Shown piece after piece: positions 17,982 through 25,636 of a stretch of DNA of 64,000 nucleotides. Position 1 is the stretch's first letter, and every line of letters begins with the position of its first letter. Where the stretch lies: NCBI RefSeq assembly GCF_900142715.1, contig NZ_FRBX01000004.1, positions 616,606 through 680,605 of the forward strand, written 5' to 3'. The position numbers and the translations under genes are program-made. The notes under the pieces are model-generated. The model saw nothing but the letters and a program-made list of their open reading frames with translations, made no database searches and had not been told where the DNA came from. The stretch comes from Flavobacterium pectinovorum (GTDB taxonomy: Bacteria > Bacteroidota > Bacteroidia > Flavobacteriales > Flavobacteriaceae).

Positions 17982-19282
17982 AAACAATAGATTATATACC
18001 AACCTCAAAAATAGAAAGAGCCGGAAAACTAGTGCAGACTGGTGCCAAAATTGGGGTAAACTACGTTAAACATTATGCTGAAAAAATAGTAAATCCTGAT
18101 TTAACCCGCGATAAACTCAACGAGAATAATGCTGAAGATATTTACGACGGTTTAAAAAGCCTAAAAGGAAGCGCACTTAAAGTGGCGCAAATGCTAAGTA
18201 TGGACAAGAATTTTTTGCCTCAGGCTTATGTAGAGAAGTTTTCGCTTTCACAATTTTCTGTTCCGCCATTATCTGCCCCATTGGTTTTAAAAACATTTAA
18301 AACTAATTTTGGGAAAACACCTTATGAAATCTTTGATGAGTTTAATGCAAACTCTGTAAATGCAGCAAGTATTGGGCAAGTGCATTTAGCAACTAAAAAT
18401 GGTAAAAAGCTAGCCGTTAAAATTCAATATCCGGGTGTTGCGAATAGTATTTCTTCAGATTTGGCTTTGGTTAAACCTATTGCAATCAGAATGTTTAATT
18501 TGCAGGGAAAAGACTCTGACAAATATTTTAAGGAAGTTGAAGATAAACTGATAGAAGAAACGAATTATTTATTAGAACTGGAACAAAGTAAGGAAGTTGT
18601 AGAAGCTTGCAGTAAAATAGAAGGTATACTTTTTCCGAATTATTATCCTGAGTTTTCATCAGAGAAAATTATTACGATGGACTGGATGACGGGGATTCAT
18701 CTTTCTGAGTTTACCGCCATTAATACAAATCCTGAAGTTGCGGATAAAATTGGGCAGGCACTTTGGGATTTTTATATGTATCAAATTCATGTTCTTAGAA
18801 AAGTTCATGCAGATCCACATCCGGGGAATTTTTTGGTAGATGATCAAAATAATCTGATTGCTTTGGATTTTGGCTGTATGAAACAAATTCCGACAGACTT
18901 TTACGTGCCTTATTTTGAGTTAATCAATAAAAACGTGATTACAGATCCAGCTCTTTTTAATGAAAAATTGTTTGAGTTAGAAATTCTTCGCCCGGACGAT
19001 TCACCTTCGGAAATTGAATATTTTACAGAGATGTTTCATGATTTATTGTCACTTTTTACAAAACCTTTTCAGGAAGAAACATTTGATTTTGCAGATGAAA
19101 CTTTCTTTGAAAATATTGCCAAATTAGGCGAACGCTTTTCTAACGATACCAATCTCAAAAAAATGAACGGAAATCGCGGTTCTAAACACTTTATTTATAT
19201 GAACCGTACTTTCTTTGGCTTGTATAATTTGATGTTTGATTTAAAGGCGAAGATTAAAGTAGATAATTATTTGAAATACTAG
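17978..19282 (+). CDS. AarF/ABC1/UbiB-family atypical kinase
   Basis: 434-residue protein kinase-like ATPase. The family KxGQ-type motif appears as KGSALKVAQMLSMD near residue 60, the A-rich loop as NAASIGQVHLA, the lysine as KLAVKIQYPG, and the catalytic loop as HADPHPGNFLV with metal motif LIALDFGCMK. UbiB-type proteins support isoprenoid quinone or other lipid metabolism. Downstream partner of a TetR regulator and next to photolyase and carotenoid genes. Confidence 0.92.
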   Translation: MKTIDYIPTSKIERAGKLVQTGAKIGVNYVKHYAEKIVNPDLTRDKLNENNAEDIYDGLKSLKGSALKVAQMLSMDKNFLPQAYVEKFSLSQFSVPPLSAPLVLKTFKTNFGKTPYEIFDEFNANSVNAASIGQVHLATKNGKKLAVKIQYPGVANSISSDLALVKPIAIRMFNLQGKDSDKYFKEVEDKLIEETNYLLELEQSKEVVEACSKIEGILFPNYYPEFSSEKIITMDWMTGIHLSEFTAINTNPEVADKIGQALWDFYMYQIHVLRKVHADPHPGNFLVDDQNNLIALDFGCMKQIPTDFYVPYFELINKNVITDPALFNEKLFELEILRPDDSPSEIEYFTEMFHDLLSLFTKPFQEETFDFADETFFENIAKLGERFSNDTNLKKMNGNRGSKHFIYMNRTFFGLYNLMFDLKAKIKVDNYLKY

Positions 19283-19286
19283 GAAT

Positions 19287-19337
19287 ATAAAATTCCAATC
19301 CCGAAGTGTCGGGATAAATTCCAAATTCCAATTTTTA
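19287..19337 (+). repeat. Short repeat (ATTCCAATCCCGA type), copy 1
   Basis: Contains a hairpin ATCCCGA-AGTG-TCGGGAT flanked by ATTCCAA words. A related copy in reverse orientation lies at 37111-37160. Both sit directly at a gene end. Confidence 0.65.
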
Positions 19338-19424
19338 GGAAACTTTTGTCAAAGGTTTTTGGAGAGATTTCTCTTTAATAAGGAATCTGATTTCCGCTAT
19401 ATCAAAAGTCATTATTTTATCATT

Positions 19425-19586
19425 AAGTCCCAGCGGGGACGTTATATTTATAGAATTTATGTGTTTTTTGAAAAGAGCCCCTTAGGGGTGACATATTCTA
19501 CAAGCTGAAAGATAGATTTCGCTCCGCTGGAGCTTTAAAATCAATCGTGTATATATTCTATAAATATAACGTCCCCTCTGGGACTT
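19425..19586. repeat. Long imperfect inverted repeat with internal hairpins
   Basis: Arms 19425-19456 and 19555-19586 are reverse complements over 32 bases with one mismatch (AAGTCCCAGCGGGGACG... against ...CGTCCCCTCTGGGACTT). Inside lie further hairpins, GCCCCTTAGGGGT (about 19473) and GCTCCGCTGGAGC (about 19521). The element occupies most of the 436-bp gap between the AarF and photolyase genes, which converge. It resembles palindromic Bacteroidota repeats with GGGG/CCCC hairpins that I recall; no transposase is present. Confidence 0.82.
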
Positions 19587-19718
19587 GCTTTGTCTTTATT
19601 TTTTTTCTTTGCGTGTGCAAAACTTTGTTAAGTTTAAATTTTTGACAAAGGTATCTAATCGCTAAACAATTGGAATTTGGAATTTTTATATTGAAATTTT
19701 ACTTTTTACTTTTGGAAT

Positions 19719-21014
19719 TTATTTAATAATTCCAGCCTTATAAGTCGCAATCGCGCGATCTCTTGCAAAGGCATGATCAATCATTGGTTCGTTATAACCA
19801 AAATCAAATTCAGGGATCCATTTGCGAATGTAGATTCCTTTTTCGTCAAATTTCTTTTGTTGAATTTCGGGATTAAATACTCTGAAATAGGGTGCAGCAT
19901 CGCAACCTGTTCCGGCAGCCCATTGCCAGTTTCCTACGTTGGATGCCAATTCAAAATCTAACAGTTTCTCTGCAAAATAAGCTTCGCCCCATTGCCAGTT
20001 AATTAGCAAATGCTTGCATAAAAAGCTTGCTACAACCATACGCACACGATTGTGCATATATCCGGTTTCGTTAAGCTGACGCATTCCTGCATCGACCATG
20101 GGGTAACCTGTAGTTCCGGAACACCAGCGTTTAAAATCGTCTTCGTTATTACGCCACTGAATTCCGTCGTAAGCCGATTTGAAATTGTGATTTACAACAC
20201 TAGGAAAACTAAATAGAATCTGAATAAAAAATTCTCTCCAGATTAATTCACTTAAAAACGTTTGATTTTTCTTGTTTGCCCAGTTTACTAATTTTCGAAT
20301 ACTAACTGTTCCAAAACGTAAATGTGGTGAAAGATACGACGTACTGTCCAAAGCCGGAAAATCACGAGTTTCTTTATAATTGGCAATTTGAGTTAAGTTA
20401 TGAGGAAGTACTTTTATGCTGTTTTCTTCAAAACCTATTGCTGCTAATTTTGGAAAGGGAAACTGATTTTTTGCAAAATTTTTTAATAAAGCTTTTGTTT
20501 CATATTCTGGGGCTTGTCCTGAAAGATGGTATTTTTCCAGCCATTTGTTTTTGTATGGTGTGTAAATCGTGTACGGAAGCCCATCTGCTTTTGTAATTTC
20601 TTTTTCTTCAAAAATCACATGATCTTTAAATGAAAAAGTTTCGATATTATTTTCTTGTAGTAAAGAAGAAATTGCCAAATCTCTTTTGATAGCAAAAGGT
20701 TCATAATCTTTATTGAAGAATACTTTTTGAATATCGAATTCTTCCAGAAGTGATTGCCAAACCAGAAGTGTTTTTCCTTTTTTAATTAAAAGTGAAGTGC
20801 CAAATTCTGAAAGTTGAGCATTTATTTTTTGAAGTGAATCATAAATAAAATTTACTCGCGCATCATTTTTAGGAAGATTTTCCAGAATTTCATCATCAAA
20901 AATAAATAACGGAATTACGGGAAAATCAGATTGTAAGGCTTCAAATAATCCTGTATTATCTTCTAAACGTAAATCACGTCGAAACCAGAAAAAAGTAACT
21001 TTTTGTTTTGTCAT
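19719..21014 (-). CDS. phr: Cryptochrome/deoxyribodipyrimidine photolyase
   Basis: Light-driven repair of UV pyrimidine dimers. 431 residues from MTKQKVTFFWFRRDLRLEDN; a GTG start 27 bases upstream is less likely because the family begins right at this strand. N-terminal antenna-binding alpha/beta domain to about 130, FAD-binding helical domain after 200 with SELIWREFFIQ, TGYPMVDAGMRQL, HNRVRMVVASFL and GNWQWAAGTGCDAAPYFRVF, the tryptophans of the electron-transfer region being visible. Last gene of the crt cluster on this strand. Lesion type (CPD or 6-4) not decided. Confidence 0.92.
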   Translation of the reverse strand: MTKQKVTFFWFRRDLRLEDNTGLFEALQSDFPVIPLFIFDDEILENLPKNDARVNFIYDSLQKINAQLSEFGTSLLIKKGKTLLVWQSLLEEFDIQKVFFNKDYEPFAIKRDLAISSLLQENNIETFSFKDHVIFEEKEITKADGLPYTIYTPYKNKWLEKYHLSGQAPEYETKALLKNFAKNQFPFPKLAAIGFEENSIKVLPHNLTQIANYKETRDFPALDSTSYLSPHLRFGTVSIRKLVNWANKKNQTFLSELIWREFFIQILFSFPSVVNHNFKSAYDGIQWRNNEDDFKRWCSGTTGYPMVDAGMRQLNETGYMHNRVRMVVASFLCKHLLINWQWGEAYFAEKLLDFELASNVGNWQWAAGTGCDAAPYFRVFNPEIQQKKFDEKGIYIRKWIPEFDFGYNEPMIDHAFARDRAIATYKAGIIK

Positions 21015-21036
21015 TTTATTGATTCTCTTTTTTTTT

Positions 21037-21085
21037 GCCACGAATTCACGAATTTTTTAGTTATTTTAATTCGTGAATTCGTGGC
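21037..21085. repeat. 18-bp perfect inverted repeat (GCCACGAATTCACGAATT)
   Basis: Arms 21037-21054 and 21068-21085 are exact reverse complements with a 13-base loop, between the SRPBCC and photolyase genes. A related GCCACACATT repeat occurs at 41843-41904. Confidence 0.85.
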
Positions 21086-21136
21086 TAATTTTAGATATAA
21101 TCTTTTAAATCTTAAAATCTGTGGCAAAAAAACAAT

Positions 21137-21601
21137 TTATGTTTTAGCTTTGAATAATCCATCGATTGTGTTGCGACGGTAATCAAAGATAGTTTTGAGT
21201 TTGTTTTTAACTACCAAAGTATTCATGATGCGACCCAAAAATCCTAAAGGCAATGCATAATGAACAATATCTGTCATTTTTGTCCCATTTTCTGTTGGCT
21301 CAAAAAAATGTTTGTGATGCCATAATGCATAAGGGCCAAAACGCTGTTCGTCAACAAAGTATTTGTTTTCTTCTGAAACTGTAATGATCGTCATCCAGTT
21401 AATTTTGATGCCGAGAAGAGGTTTTAGCGTATAGGTGATAACTTGTCCGGGATACATACGTTTGCCGTCATAATCCTGAATTTCGAAAGTCATATCCTTA
21501 GGTGTTATGGTTTGAAGATTTTTTGGACTTGAGAAAAAGTCCCAACATTCTTCAATTGTGGCGTTTAAATGCTGAACGGTTTCTAATTTATATACTTTCA
21601 T
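21137..21601 (-). CDS. SRPBCC-family protein next to crt genes
   Basis: 154 residues with the START-like fold seen in putative ligand-binding proteins: HLNATIEECWDFFSSPKNLQTITP, PGQVITYTLKPLLGIKINWMT, VDEQRFGPYALWHHKHFFEP and a C-terminal helix FDYRRNTI. Such genes often accompany photolyase and epimerase genes. It probably binds a hydrophobic ligand; which one is unknown. In the same direction as crtZ upstream and phr downstream. Confidence 0.85.
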   Translation of the reverse strand: MKVYKLETVQHLNATIEECWDFFSSPKNLQTITPKDMTFEIQDYDGKRMYPGQVITYTLKPLLGIKINWMTIITVSEENKYFVDEQRFGPYALWHHKHFFEPTENGTKMTDIVHYALPLGFLGRIMNTLVVKNKLKTIFDYRRNTIDGLFKAKT

Positions 21602-21639
21602 GAAATTAATTATTACGAATTGTTCTTGAAGACACAGTT

Positions 21640-21734
21640 GCGTTAGGGATTGTAGTGGAGCTCTTTTTTTGAGAGGCTTTGCCGAACAAAAAAAAGCGGG
21701 AACGGAAAGCCCGACCCTTGGGGGACGCCCAAAT
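21640..21734 (+). repeat. Structured GCGTTAGGG...ACGCCC repeat, copy 1
   Basis: Begins GCGTTAGGGAT, ends AGCCCGACC...GGACGCCC, with pairing GCGT/ACGC closing the element and CGGG/CCCG inside. A second copy with the same ends but a different middle lies at 42400-42488. The conserved ends with variable core are typical of a family of repeated flavobacterial elements that I recall; it could be a structured RNA or a REP-like element. Confidence 0.75.
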
Positions 21735-21738
21735 TATT

Positions 21739-22179
21739 CTACATTTTATAGTATTTGAAAGGCACAAATAACATTCCGAAACATTCTCCGTGCTCTTTTC
21801 CTAAATGTTTATGATGTATTTTATGTGCTTTTCGTAAACCGATGAGGTATTTGTTTTTGGTGTTTTTAAACCATTTAAAACGCTGGTGAATCAAAACATC
21901 GTGAATTAAAAAATAGCATATTCCGTAAAGTGTAACACCGCAGGCGATAAAAAATAAATAGTTGAATCCGCCCTGAACTCCAAAATAAAAAAGAGTTATA
22001 CTTGGAATAGCAAAAATGACAAAGAAAATATCATTGCGCTCAAAAGTATTTTCGTATTTGGGCTGATGATGATCTGCATGGAAATACCACATTAAACCAT
22101 GCATAATGTACTTATGCGTAAGCCAGGTAATGCATTCCATGAATAAAAAAACACCTAAAAAGATTAAAAAAGAAATCAT
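21739..22179 (-). CDS. crtZ: Beta-carotene hydroxylase CrtZ
   Basis: Di-iron membrane hydroxylase (fatty acid hydroxylase superfamily) that adds 3-hydroxyl groups to the beta-ionone rings, giving zeaxanthin. 146 residues, with hydrophobic helices and all four histidine motifs: HKYIMH, HADHH, HDVLIH and HKIHH. Sits downstream of crtI-crtB. No lycopene cyclase gene, which would make its substrate, is found in the window. Confidence 0.92.
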   Translation of the reverse strand: MISFLIFLGVFLFMECITWLTHKYIMHGLMWYFHADHHQPKYENTFERNDIFFVIFAIPSITLFYFGVQGGFNYLFFIACGVTLYGICYFLIHDVLIHQRFKWFKNTKNKYLIGLRKAHKIHHKHLGKEHGECFGMLFVPFKYYKM

Positions 22180-22213
22180 TTTGTATTTGTTGAAGTTATT
22201 ATTTTAGTTTCGG

Positions 22214-22305
22214 TTTGTCATTTCGACGAAGGAGAAATCTCATCCAGAGAGCGACGTACTGTATGTCTTTACTTTATGTGATTTCTCCTTCGTCGAAATG
22301 ACAAA
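22214..22305. repeat. 26-bp perfect inverted repeat (TTTGTCATTTCGACGAAGG type)
   Basis: Arms 22214-22239 and 22280-22305 are exact reverse complements with a 40-base loop, in the 141-bp gap between crtB and crtZ. The arm matches a repeat I recall as abundant in flavobacteria. It could attenuate or process the crt transcript. Confidence 0.88.
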
Positions 22306-22320
22306 AATCGGGTAGATTTT

Positions 22321-23160
22321 TTACACCAATTTCAATTTGTAAGTTACAAAAGATTGTGCTAAAAGCCCGGCTTTTGTGTAATTTGAAACTCTTATTCTTG
22401 AATTTCCAATTTCATAATAAGGTGTGTTTTTAAGTTTTTTGAGCAGTTTTTTGTAATAAACATAAGCTGTATAAACTCCAAATTTGGCTTCGATAGGCAA
22501 TTTTACAATTCCCTGATAAGCAATTCTGAAATCTTCTTCAATTTCTTTGATGATGGCAGTTTTTGCATTTTCATCAAAAGATTTTAAATCAACGCCCGGA
22601 AAATAATTTCGGTTTAAAACCAAATTATCATCTTTTAGATCCCGAAGAAAGTTTACTTTCTGAAAAGCCGATCCCAGTCTCATTGCTTCGTGTTTGAGCT
22701 GTTCATATTTTTGATTGTTTCCTTTTACAAAAACTTTCAGGCACATTAGACCCACAACATCGGCAGAACCATAGATATAATCTTCGTACTCTGTTTGTGT
22801 GTCGTAATTTGATTTAATGAGATCGAGTTTCATGCTTTTTAAAAATGCCTGAACAAGATCATCAGTAATATTATATTGTTTTACAGTATGTTGAAAGGAG
22901 TTTAGAATGGGGTTTAAACTAATTCCGTTTTCAATGGCTTTGTAATATTCTTTTTCAAAATCGTTGATGAGGTTTTCTTTGTCGTAATCATGAAATGAAT
23001 CGACAATTTCGTCTGCAAAACGAACAAACCCATAAATACTGTGAATACCATCTCTAATGCTTGGTGATAACATATTTACCGCCAGCGAGAAGGATGTGCT
23101 GTAGTTTTTGGTTACCAACTTACTACATTTAAAAGAAACTGTATCAAATAGTGATTTCAT
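22321..23160 (-). CDS. crtB: Phytoene synthase CrtB
   Basis: Condenses two geranylgeranyl diphosphates to phytoene, the first committed carotenoid step. 279 residues with both aspartate-rich motifs: RFADEIVDSFHDYD (about residue 47) and NFLRDLKDDNLVLNRNYFP (about 170), plus the YGSADVVGLMCLKVF segment. The start lies 4 bp after the crtI stop, so both are in one transcript. Confidence 0.95.
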   Translation of the reverse strand: MKSLFDTVSFKCSKLVTKNYSTSFSLAVNMLSPSIRDGIHSIYGFVRFADEIVDSFHDYDKENLINDFEKEYYKAIENGISLNPILNSFQHTVKQYNITDDLVQAFLKSMKLDLIKSNYDTQTEYEDYIYGSADVVGLMCLKVFVKGNNQKYEQLKHEAMRLGSAFQKVNFLRDLKDDNLVLNRNYFPGVDLKSFDENAKTAIIKEIEEDFRIAYQGIVKLPIEAKFGVYTAYVYYKKLLKKLKNTPYYEIGNSRIRVSNYTKAGLLAQSFVTYKLKLV

Positions 23161-23164
23161 CTTT

Positions 23165-24631
23165 TTACGGTCTAATAGATTTTTGAATTAACTCGGCAAC
23201 CAATTTTCCTGAAATTAAAGCTGGCGGAACACCTGGTCCGGGAACAGTTAACTGCCCCGTGAAATATAAGTTACGTACTTTTTTACTTTTTAGTTTTGGT
23301 CTTAAAAAAGCAGTTTGTAATAATGTATTGGCCATTCCGTATGCATTTCCTTTGTATGCATTATAATCTGTCACAAAATCATTTTTACAGAATGACTTCT
23401 TAAATATAATATTATTTTTAACGCCTTGTTGTGTAAGTTGCTCAAAACGAGTGATTATCTTTTCAAAATACTCCTCTCGAAGTTCTTCACTATCGTTTAT
23501 TCCTGGCGCTAACGGAATAAGGAAAAATCCACTTTCCATTCCTTCCGGCGCTGCTGTTTTATCTGTTTTTGATGGAAAATTGGCATAAAACAAAGGAGCA
23601 TCCGGCCATTTTGGATGATCGTAAATATCAGCCGCATGCTGATTAAAATCTACATCAAAAAATAAAGCATGATGTGTAGTGTTTTCTATTTTTTTATTAA
23701 AACCAACAAAAAAGAGTAGGGAAGAAGGTGCAAAAACACGGCTTTCCCAATATTTATCAGAATAAGCTCTGAATGTTTCGTCTAATAAAGTTTCGGTATG
23801 GTGATAATCTGCTCCACTTAAAATAATATCTGCATTAATGATTTTTCCATTAATTATAATTCCTGTTGCGGTTTTGTTTTCGACTACTATTTTTTCGATT
23901 GGTGAATTGGTTTCGATTGTAACTCCCAATTCGAGAGCTAATTTTTCTATTCCCCGAATTACATCAAACATTCCGGTTTTTGGATGCCAGGTTCCTAAAC
24001 CAAAATCGGCATAATTCATAAAATTATAAAACGAAGGTGTTTTAGATGGCTTGGCTCCGAGAAATAGAACGGGAAATTCAAGAATCTGAACTAATCTTTC
24101 GTTTTTGAACTCTTTTCTAATGTCGTTGCTGACAGTGCTAAAAAATTGATTGAGCTTTAGAATGGTTTGTGGCGTAATTAATTCTAATGGTGAAACTCCG
24201 GGACGATAAACCAATTCTTTAATAGCAATATCATAATTGCTTTTTGCTTGACTAATGAAACCTTCAAGTTTTGCACCACTTCCTTTTTCGATATTTTCAA
24301 AAGTGGATTTTATTTCTTCTAAATTATCATAAATATTAATGAAGTCATTTATCCCGAAATAAACCCTATAAGCAGGATTTAGTTTTATTAGTTCGTAATA
24401 ATCAGAGGTTTTTTTGTTAAAGTCATGAAAGAAACGTTCAAATACATCGGGCATCCAATACCAGCTTGGCCCCATGTCGAAGGTAAAGCCGTCTTTTTTA
24501 AATTGCCTTGCGCGACCGCCTATTGTGTCGTTTTTTTCGTAAATAGTGACTTTGTTTCCTTGTTGAGCCAGGTAACACGAAGCGGCTAATGCAGAGAAGC
24601 CTGATCCTATTATTGCGATTGTTTTTGTCAT
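23165..24631 (-). CDS. crtI: Phytoene desaturase CrtI
   Basis: FAD-dependent desaturase converting phytoene to lycopene. 488 residues; the N-terminal dinucleotide fold IIGSGFSALAASCYLAQQG with YEKND, DGFTFDMGPSWYWMPDVF, and the C-terminal carotenoid-desaturase signature NLYFTGQLTVPGPGVPPALISG. The third glycine of GxGxxG is Ser here. Follows carH by 36 bp. Confidence 0.95.
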   Translation of the reverse strand: MTKTIAIIGSGFSALAASCYLAQQGNKVTIYEKNDTIGGRARQFKKDGFTFDMGPSWYWMPDVFERFFHDFNKKTSDYYELIKLNPAYRVYFGINDFINIYDNLEEIKSTFENIEKGSGAKLEGFISQAKSNYDIAIKELVYRPGVSPLELITPQTILKLNQFFSTVSNDIRKEFKNERLVQILEFPVLFLGAKPSKTPSFYNFMNYADFGLGTWHPKTGMFDVIRGIEKLALELGVTIETNSPIEKIVVENKTATGIIINGKIINADIILSGADYHHTETLLDETFRAYSDKYWESRVFAPSSLLFFVGFNKKIENTTHHALFFDVDFNQHAADIYDHPKWPDAPLFYANFPSKTDKTAAPEGMESGFFLIPLAPGINDSEELREEYFEKIITRFEQLTQQGVKNNIIFKKSFCKNDFVTDYNAYKGNAYGMANTLLQTAFLRPKLKSKKVRNLYFTGQLTVPGPGVPPALISGKLVAELIQKSIRP

Positions 24632-24647
24632 TTGTTTAACAAATATA
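24630..24647 (-). promoter_or_regulatory. -7 element and palindrome at the crtI start
   Basis: The minus strand reads TATATTTG (24640-24647), fitting TAnnTTTG, only 8 bp before the crtI ATG. It overlaps a 15-base palindrome ATTTGTT-T-AACAAAT (24630-24644). A protein bound here would cover both promoter and start codon, so it is a candidate operator for the CarH-like regulator encoded upstream. Inference only. Confidence 0.4.
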
Positions 24648-24667
24648 CAAAAACTTTAAACAAAATA

Positions 24668-25564
24668 TTAAATCGATTCTATTGTTTCTTCCATCGAGTC
24701 AAAAATTCTGATTCTGTCAGGTAGATTTTTATCTATATGTTCAGTCATTTTACCCATAAGCCATATTTCATTGGTTTTTTGAAGTAATTTTTGCCCCATC
24801 GTTTTTACATATTGATTGATAACATTGCGATCAGGCTGAATAGTCATAAAAGAAACAAACGTGATGTTTTCAAAATGTTTGGTAAGATCCTGAAGATTTT
24901 CGATTGGCATGCTTTCTCCTAAATAAATGGTTTTGTATCCTTTAGATAAAATTTCATATTGCAGATACAATAATCCAATTTGGTGAATTTCGTTTAAAGG
25001 CAGCGAAAGAACAAAAATTCTGTCGGTTTTGGTTGGTTTAAGTATTTGAAGGCTTTCTGTATAAATTAAAATCTTTTGTTTGATCAAATGACTCATGAAA
25101 TGCTCGTTTGCCGGAGTTATCGTTTCAGATTGCCAAAGTAATCCGAGTTCTTTTAATAAGGGAAGAAAATGTTCTTTAAAAACTTCCTTAAACGATTTTT
25201 CAGAAATAAGCCAGTCGAATGTATTGAAGAAAATTTCCTGGTCAAAATTCATCATTGCCATTTTAAATGAGGTAATGGCATAGTTTTGAGCATTTTTCTT
25301 TGATATAATCTCACGAACTAATTGTGGGATTTTTTCTTCGGGAAAAGTTGATATTTTAGAAATTTTATAACCGTAGTCGTGCAGTAAGGTTATATTTAAA
25401 AGTTTTTGTAGGCTGTGTAAATTATAAAGACGAATATTAGTATCCGTTCTCATGGGTTCAAGAATATTGTATCTTTTCTCCCAGATACGAATTGTATGTG
25501 CTTTTATTCCTGATAGGTTTTCCAGATCCTTTATGCTGAAAACAGTCTTTATGTTGTTTATCAT
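24668..25564 (-). CDS. carH: MerR-type regulator with CarH/LitR cobalamin-binding domains
   Basis: 298 residues. An N-terminal MerR helix-turn-helix (FSIKDLENLSGIKAHTIRIW, residues 9-28), a four-helix bundle (about 85-170) with the CarH signature W-x9-E-H (W144, E154-H155), and a Rossmann-type cobalamin domain (about 180-298) with E-x-H-x2-G (H194), the lower ligand of adenosylcobalamin. In Thermus CarH, darkness plus AdoB12 gives a tetramer repressing carotenoid genes and light breaks it. The residue after W144 is Gln, where Thermus CarH has its photo-adduct histidine. Directly upstream of crtI, so local control of the crt genes is likely. Confidence 0.9.
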   Translation of the reverse strand: MINNIKTVFSIKDLENLSGIKAHTIRIWEKRYNILEPMRTDTNIRLYNLHSLQKLLNITLLHDYGYKISKISTFPEEKIPQLVREIISKKNAQNYAITSFKMAMMNFDQEIFFNTFDWLISEKSFKEVFKEHFLPLLKELGLLWQSETITPANEHFMSHLIKQKILIYTESLQILKPTKTDRIFVLSLPLNEIHQIGLLYLQYEILSKGYKTIYLGESMPIENLQDLTKHFENITFVSFMTIQPDRNVINQYVKTMGQKLLQKTNEIWLMGKMTEHIDKNLPDRIRIFDSMEETIESI

Positions 25565-25583
25565 TGTAGATTAATTGGGTGAA

Positions 25584-25591
25584 CAAAAATA
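25584..25591 (-). promoter_or_regulatory. -7 element before carH
   Basis: Minus strand TATTTTTG, fitting TAnnTTTG, 19 bp before the ATG. No clear -33 box at the usual spacing. Confidence 0.35.
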
Positions 25592-25636
25592 AAACAAAAT
25601 CTGACATTACCTTTAAAACTTGATTAAAATGATGAT

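Noticed and set aside
19425..19586. Insertion sequence ends
   Set aside because: The inverted repeats enclose only 98 bp without a transposase frame; at most a non-autonomous or REP-like element.
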